From Methanomassiliicoccales archaeon PtaU1.Bin030 (GTDB lineage: Archaea > Thermoplasmatota > Thermoplasmata > Methanomassiliicoccales > Methanomassiliicoccaceae), in the NCBI GenBank assembly GCA_002067635.1, contig MVRB01000191.1, positions 1-8,266 on the forward strand: 8,266 bases of DNA. The letters are read 5' to 3'. Shown here piece by piece: positions 5,010 to 8,266 of the stretch. A model generated the notes under the pieces. The model had not been told where the DNA came from and did no database searches. It was given only the letters and a program-made list of their open reading frames with translations. Position 1 is the first letter of the stretch. Each line of letters starts with the position of its first letter. A program made the position numbers and the translations under genes.

Positions 5010-5560
5010 ACGTTCATCAGTGCAGCCATACCGATGAGCGGCAGCGCTATCATGAGGAAGTCGTCGTCCACATACCTTGTTTTTATGCCCTCGGCAGCGA
5101 TGGCCATCGCCGACGTCGCCAGCGATATCAGCACAACTCTCAGGTCCAGCTGAAGTAGGAGGGAGAGGGCCGTGATCATTACGGCCGCATGCATCAGGTA
5201 GGGCAGCCAGGGATACCATTTGGTCCTCCTGAGAACGCTTATCACGGGGTCGACAATGGCCATGCCCGCTATCACTGGCGCGGCCATCTCCAGGGGGAAG
5301 AAGATGAAGGCGAAGGTGAGGGCTATGGCGGCCCACGCCCCCGCGGACATCTGCTCCGCCTCGTATTCCCGCATGCCCGGGACCCGGAACCCCAGCACCA
5401 GGCGGGAGAGCTCGAAGGCCATCGCCAGGGCCAGGGCGAGCAGCAGGCCGGACTCGCGCGATATCCCGCCAGGCCACAGGGGCGTGGGAAGGAGATAGTA
5501 CACTAGGAACAGGGGGGCGCAGATGTGGACTGCCTTTCTGGCGACGAAGCCGAGGTCCAT
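5006..5560 (-). CDS. Dolichol/phytol kinase-like membrane protein (CTP-transferase superfamily)
   Basis: A 184-residue integral membrane protein with about six hydrophobic segments. Features of the SEC59/dolichol kinase and CDP-diglyceride synthase superfamily are visible: RKAVH near the N-terminus (8-12), E50 and R53 after the second helix, the YEAEQMSAGAWA loop (66-77) leading into a helix, an aspartate at 104 in GMAIVDPVISVLRR, and near the C-terminus E157 then DDD (165-167) with ALPLIG. Enzymes of this family use CTP to phosphorylate or activate polyprenols or lipids at the cytoplasmic membrane. Odd: the usual GDAxAxxxG motif is altered to VDPVISVLR, so activity and substrate are uncertain. 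ATG at 5560 is preceded by GAGGTAGG. It follows the exporter permease by 22 bases and is probably in its operon. Confidence 0.72.
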   Translation of the reverse strand: MDLGFVARKAVHICAPLFLVYYLLPTPLWPGGISRESGLLLALALAMAFELSRLVLGFRVPGMREYEAEQMSAGAWAAIALTFAFIFFPLEMAAPVIAGMAIVDPVISVLRRTKWYPWLPYLMHAAVMITALSLLLQLDLRVVLISLATSAMAIAAEGIKTRYVDDDFLMIALPLIGMAALMNV

Positions 5561-5582
5561 TCCTACCTCTGACGCCCTCCGG

Positions 5583-7049
5583 TCAATTAAAGCCTGTGCT
5601 CGACCACTTCCTGTCCAGCCTCCTCAGGAGCAGGAAGGTCACCACCAGCAGGAACCCCAGGACGATCATGATGGCCGCGGTGGACACCACCGGGTCCCGG
5701 TCCACGGAGAAGGAGAGTATGGTCAGGCAGATGTCAGGAAGGAGCGAGACGAGGGAGAACTTCAACAGGACGTCGGGATTGAAAAGGAAGGAGTTGGGGT
5801 GCAGCCCGGTGAGGTGGGATATGGAGACCACCATGTAGACCGAGGTGACGTACAGCACGGGCAGGGCGAGCCATAGCAGCCTGGTCTCGTCGTTGAGGAA
5901 GGCGATCATCAGGACGAAGGCGGTGGATATGCCGGTGGTGAGGAACAGGTACATCATCAGCTTCGCGCGGATGACCTTGGGGACGCTGACGGGAAGGGTC
6001 TCATAGTAGTCGACAACGTCCATGTTGGTCAACCAAGAGTACAGCATCACCCCGAAGAACCCGACCATGGCGGCGTAGAACACGAGGTTGAAGCCCACGG
6101 GGACGTTGAGGCCGTTGTTCACGTACCAGGTGGTGAAGCTCAGGAAGGCCAGGGGGGCGATGAAGGTGAACACCATCTTGCCCACGGTGCCGCTCCTCTT
6201 CAGGTCCACGAACTCCTTGGCCAGGATGGCCTGGTAGGAGCGGGCGAAGGCGAAGCGCTTGTTATAGGACGGGAGGATGACGCTCTGCGCGACCTTCTTC
6301 TTGGCCTCCCCCTCATATGACTCGGCCACGCACAGCACCGCCAGGGCCGTGAAGCCCACGAAGGCGCAGATCGTCAGGGCGAGGAAGGAGAGCGCCGTCA
6401 TCAAATCGTTGCCGAACGGCGGAAGCGACATCTGGAAACCTATGGAGGGCAGGATGGCCTCCATCCCGTAGAGGTGGAGCCCGCCGAAACCTATGAGCAG
6501 GGCCAGGAAGGCCACCACCAGCACCGCGAAGGCGGTGCGGTCCCGGGAGCCGATCACGGAGATGACGAAGCTGAGGGAGATGCCGAACATGAAGGAGAGC
6601 ACCATGGTGGTGCACACGGAGGCCACGGATACCGCGGAGTAGGGGACGATGGCGGCCGCGGTGATGAGGCCCAGGAAGGCAGGCCCGAGCATGAGGGCGA
6701 GGTAGAAGAGGACGTCCCTCAGGAACATGCCCAGGAAGGTGGAGGAGTAGGACATGGGGAGTAGGGCGGGCATGGCCACGATGTAGTTGTTCTTCCCCTG
6801 CCGCCGCTCCACGTAGGTCCGGCCCATGAAACCTATGGTCCCCACGCTGATGCCGTAAAGGAATACGCCGGCGTTGAGGTTGGTGATGAGGTCCTTCAGC
6901 CCGATGGTGCTCTGGACGTTGGTCAGGGTAAGGGACATCACCACCGCTATGGCGAAGACGAACACTGGAATGGCCACGAACATGCGGGCCGAGGAGTAGG
7001 AAACGTGAAGGCGGTACTCCTCCCGCAGCATCAGCTTAAGTAGATGCAT
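5583..7049 (-). CDS. ABC-2 type exporter permease, double-length
   Basis: A 488-residue membrane protein with about twelve hydrophobic segments, forming the membrane part of an ABC exporter with the ATPase encoded just upstream. It appears to be two ABC-2 permease units joined head to tail: each half opens with a charged amphipathic stretch followed by a first helix (LLKLMLREEYRLH at 3-15 into helix 23-43; ILAKEFVDLKRSG at 275-287 into helix 293-311), and each has a similar LPxS-type loop after the second helix (ALLPMSYSS 95-103; ETLPVSVPK 350-358). Single units in this family are commonly about 250 residues. The start overlaps the ATPase stop by 14 bases. The substrate is not evident. Confidence 0.85.
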   Translation of the reverse strand: MHLLKLMLREEYRLHVSYSSARMFVAIPVFVFAIAVVMSLTLTNVQSTIGLKDLITNLNAGVFLYGISVGTIGFMGRTYVERRQGKNNYIVAMPALLPMSYSSTFLGMFLRDVLFYLALMLGPAFLGLITAAAIVPYSAVSVASVCTTMVLSFMFGISLSFVISVIGSRDRTAFAVLVVAFLALLIGFGGLHLYGMEAILPSIGFQMSLPPFGNDLMTALSFLALTICAFVGFTALAVLCVAESYEGEAKKKVAQSVILPSYNKRFAFARSYQAILAKEFVDLKRSGTVGKMVFTFIAPLAFLSFTTWYVNNGLNVPVGFNLVFYAAMVGFFGVMLYSWLTNMDVVDYYETLPVSVPKVIRAKLMMYLFLTTGISTAFVLMIAFLNDETRLLWLALPVLYVTSVYMVVSISHLTGLHPNSFLFNPDVLLKFSLVSLLPDICLTILSFSVDRDPVVSTAAIMIVLGFLLVVTFLLLRRLDRKWSSTGFN

Positions 7050-7755
7050 CCTCGCTCACCATGCGCAGGAACAGCGATTCCAGGTCCTCGTTCACCGTCA
7101 GGTCCTCCACGCGACCGCTGGCCACGACCTTGCCGTGGTTGAGTATCACCATCTCCTGGCACAGCTTCTGGGCTATCTCCAGTATGTGGGAGCATAGGAA
7201 GATGGTGCGGCCCTGCCCCCTCAGCTCCAGCAGGTACTCCCTGAGCTTGTGCTGATAAATGGGGTCAAGGTTAACGAAAGGCTCGTCGAGGAACAGGAGC
7301 TGGGGCTCGTGGATGAACGCGGCCGAGAGCATGACCTTCTGGCGCATGCCCTTGGAGAGGTCCTTGCACAGCGTGCCCTTGGTCTCCTCCAGATCGAAGA
7401 ACTTCAGCCACCTGTCGATGCGTTTCTCGACATCGTCTATCCTCCGGACCTGGGCCACGAAGTACAGGAACTCGTAGGCGGTTAGGTAGCTGGGCGGCGA
7501 TTCCACCTCTGGAACTATGCCCACCATATCGCGCACCCTAACGCCGTGGTCCCTGACCTCCATGCCCAGGACCTGGGCGCTGCCACTGGTCTGCGGTATC
7601 TGCCCCGTGAGGACCTTAAGAAGGGTGGACTTGCCGGCTCCGTTGGGACCGAAGCATCCGAAGAACGTGCCCTTGGGGACGGTGAAATTTACCCCGTCCA
7701 AAGCGTTGACGGCCGCATACTTCTTTCTCAGGTCCTGCACGAGGATGGCGGGCAT
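7036..7755 (-). CDS. ABC exporter ATP-binding protein
   Basis: A complete 239-residue ATPase of the ABC-2 exporter (CcmA/COG1131) class that drives the neighbouring permease. Visible in order: Walker A GPNGAGKST (36-44), Q-loop region VGIVPEVESP where glutamate E83 stands for the usual glutamine (a change that is common in this class), signature LSKGMRQK (133-140), Walker B LLFLDEP (153-159), D-loop NLDP (162-165) and the H-loop histidine in FLCSHILE (H190). It begins the operon ATPase - permease - kinase-like protein. A strong palindromic TATA box lies 25 bases before the ATG at 7755, so the message is probably leaderless; another ATG at 7759 is out of frame. The cargo may be a lipid, peptide or drug; the sequence does not decide. 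Confidence 0.94.
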   Translation of the reverse strand: MPAILVQDLRKKYAAVNALDGVNFTVPKGTFFGCFGPNGAGKSTLLKVLTGQIPQTSGSAQVLGMEVRDHGVRVRDMVGIVPEVESPPSYLTAYEFLYFVAQVRRIDDVEKRIDRWLKFFDLEETKGTLCKDLSKGMRQKVMLSAAFIHEPQLLFLDEPFVNLDPIYQHKLREYLLELRGQGRTIFLCSHILEIAQKLCQEMVILNHGKVVASGRVEDLTVNEDLESLFLRMVSEDAST

Positions 7756-7776
7756 GCATGTTCCATTTCTCGTTGG

Positions 7777-7784
7777 TTATATAA
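7777..7784 (-). promoter_or_regulatory. TATA box of the exporter operon
   Basis: TTATATAA, a perfect palindrome, centred 25-26 bases before the ATG at 7755. With that spacing, transcription would start at or next to the A of the start codon, a leaderless message. Confidence 0.6.
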
Positions 7785-7811
7785 TCGCTATGGCCCGGTT
7801 ATCACCAGAAT

Positions 7812-7821
7812 CTGAATTCAG
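7812..7821. promoter_or_regulatory. Ten-base palindrome between divergent promoters (candidate operator)
   Basis: CTGAATTCAG is a perfect palindrome placed between the TATA box of the exporter operon (7777-7784) and that of the small membrane protein gene (7828-7837). CCAGAT (7822-7827) and ATCTGG (7855-7860) form a second inverted pair that flanks the rightward promoter. A shared regulator is possible but not shown. Confidence 0.35.
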
Positions 7822-7827
7822 CCAGAT

Positions 7828-7837
7828 AGTTTTATCA
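7828..7837 (+). promoter_or_regulatory. Putative TATA box of the small membrane protein gene
   Basis: AGTTTTATCA, centred about 28 bases before the ATG at 7861, suggesting a leaderless message. The AT-rich GAAATTATAATTC (7841-7853) is nearer the start and too close to serve as the TATA box. Confidence 0.45.
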
Positions 7838-7860
7838 ATGGAAATTATAATTCAATCTGG

Positions 7861-8262
7861 ATGACCGTGGCCAATCAGGCATTTGGAACACCTCCGGGGA
7901 AGACCAGACCGCTCGGAGTGACGATATTGGCGATATTGAACGCTCTGGGTGGGATCATGACCCTCTTAGGAGGGGTCACTGCGATCGGGGTCACGTCCAC
8001 GGGGATCTTTGCATCCTTGGGCATTATCGTGGGCGGGTTCGCGATAATCATCGGTCTATTCCAGCTCATCATTGCCTGGGGCCTGTGGACCGGGAAGAAG
8101 TGGGCGTGGTTCCTCGCCCTCATCTTCGGTATCCTGGGAGTGATCTTCGGCATCCTGGGCCTGATAGGTGGAGGAATGACAGGTATCGTTAGCCTGCTCA
8201 TCAACGCCATCATCGTCTACTACCTGCTGAGGCCAGAGGTGAAGGCCTTCTTCGGGCGGTAG
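7861..8262 (+). CDS. Small four-helix membrane protein of unknown function
   Basis: A 133-residue, glycine- and isoleucine-rich membrane protein. After a short polar N-terminus (1-16, ending PPGKTRP) there are about four transmembrane segments, near residues 18-40, 50-77, 81-103 and 107-123, then a conserved-looking tail YLLRPEVKAFFGR. The pattern RPLGVTILAIL, a later GLWTGKKWAW turn, and the YLLRPEVKxFF tail recurs in small archaeal and bacterial membrane proteins of unknown role; I cannot name the family with certainty. There is no cleavable signal peptide. The gene is divergent from the ABC exporter operon across 105 bases with separate TATA boxes. The ATG at 7861 fits a leaderless message. 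Confidence 0.85.
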   Translation: MTVANQAFGTPPGKTRPLGVTILAILNALGGIMTLLGGVTAIGVTSTGIFASLGIIVGGFAIIIGLFQLIIAWGLWTGKKWAWFLALIFGILGVIFGILGLIGGGMTGIVSLLINAIIVYYLLRPEVKAFFGR

Positions 8263-8266
8263 AAAC

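Noticed and set aside
6474..6764. Glycine/glutamate/histidine-rich plus-strand open frame inside the permease
   Set aside because: The repetitive composition is only the reverse complement of hydrophobic membrane-helix codons.
7036..7755. Glutamate instead of glutamine in the exporter Q-loop as a sign of a dead ATPase
   Set aside because: LPE or VPE at this place is common among functional ATPases of this exporter class, and all other catalytic motifs are intact.
1..8266. CRISPR arrays, insertion sequences, tRNA genes or a defence island
   Set aside because: Gaps between genes are short and hold only promoter-like or terminator-like sequence; no spaced repeats, transposase motifs or cloverleaf sequence were seen.

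Overview
The window looks like ordinary chromosomal DNA of a euryarchaeal-type archaeon, probably of the Thermoplasmatota (Methanomassiliicoccales and relatives are a reasonable guess, but no single gene proves it). Reasons: an archaeal-type tRNA cytidine-56 2'-O-methyltransferase, a euryarchaeal PRC-barrel protein, archaeal ArsR-like and XRE-like regulators, TATA-type promoters placed about 25-30 bases before start codons (leaderless genes), use of ATG, GTG and TTG starts, and a thioredoxin reductase without the normal NADPH motifs, as known from Thermoplasma and some methanogens. I see no CRISPR array, insertion sequence, prophage, tRNA or rRNA. Coding density is very high, and no gap exceeds about 175 bases.

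Layout. (1) 1-660 (+): the 3' part of an ATPase gene of the nitrate/sulfonate/taurine ABC importer type, cut by the window edge. It converges on (2) a minus-strand redox block, read right to left: thioredoxin (2153-2548), a thioredoxin reductase-like flavoprotein (1183-2085) and an XRE-type regulator (657-1178). The ABC and regulator genes share the palindrome CTAG as their stop signals. (3) 2723-2986 (+): a small PRC-barrel protein, divergent from thioredoxin and followed by a hairpin plus T-run terminator. (4) 3097-4707 (-): a tightly overlapping operon of an ArsR-like two-HTH regulator, tRNA methyltransferase Trm56 and an HD-domain protein. (5) 4827-5009 (+): a 60-residue basic protein of unknown function, divergent from the regulator. 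(6) 5006-7755 (-): an ABC-2 exporter ATPase, a double-length permease, and a dolichol/phytol kinase-like membrane protein, in one apparent operon. (7) 7861-8262 (+): a small four-helix membrane protein, divergent from the exporter.

How the parts work together. The redox block is the most interesting: a WCGPC thioredoxin sits beside a reductase that keeps FAD-binding and CxxC residues but has lost the glycine-rich NADPH loop and the arginines that read the 2'-phosphate, so its electron donor is probably not NADPH. A near-perfect palindrome lies between the thioredoxin TATA box and its expected transcription start, and a DNA-binding protein is encoded at the end of the same block, so local regulation is an attractive hypothesis. 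The exporter operon pairs a lipid- or peptide-type ABC exporter with a lipid-kinase-like enzyme, which hints at a membrane-lipid or envelope role, but the substrate cannot be read from the sequence.
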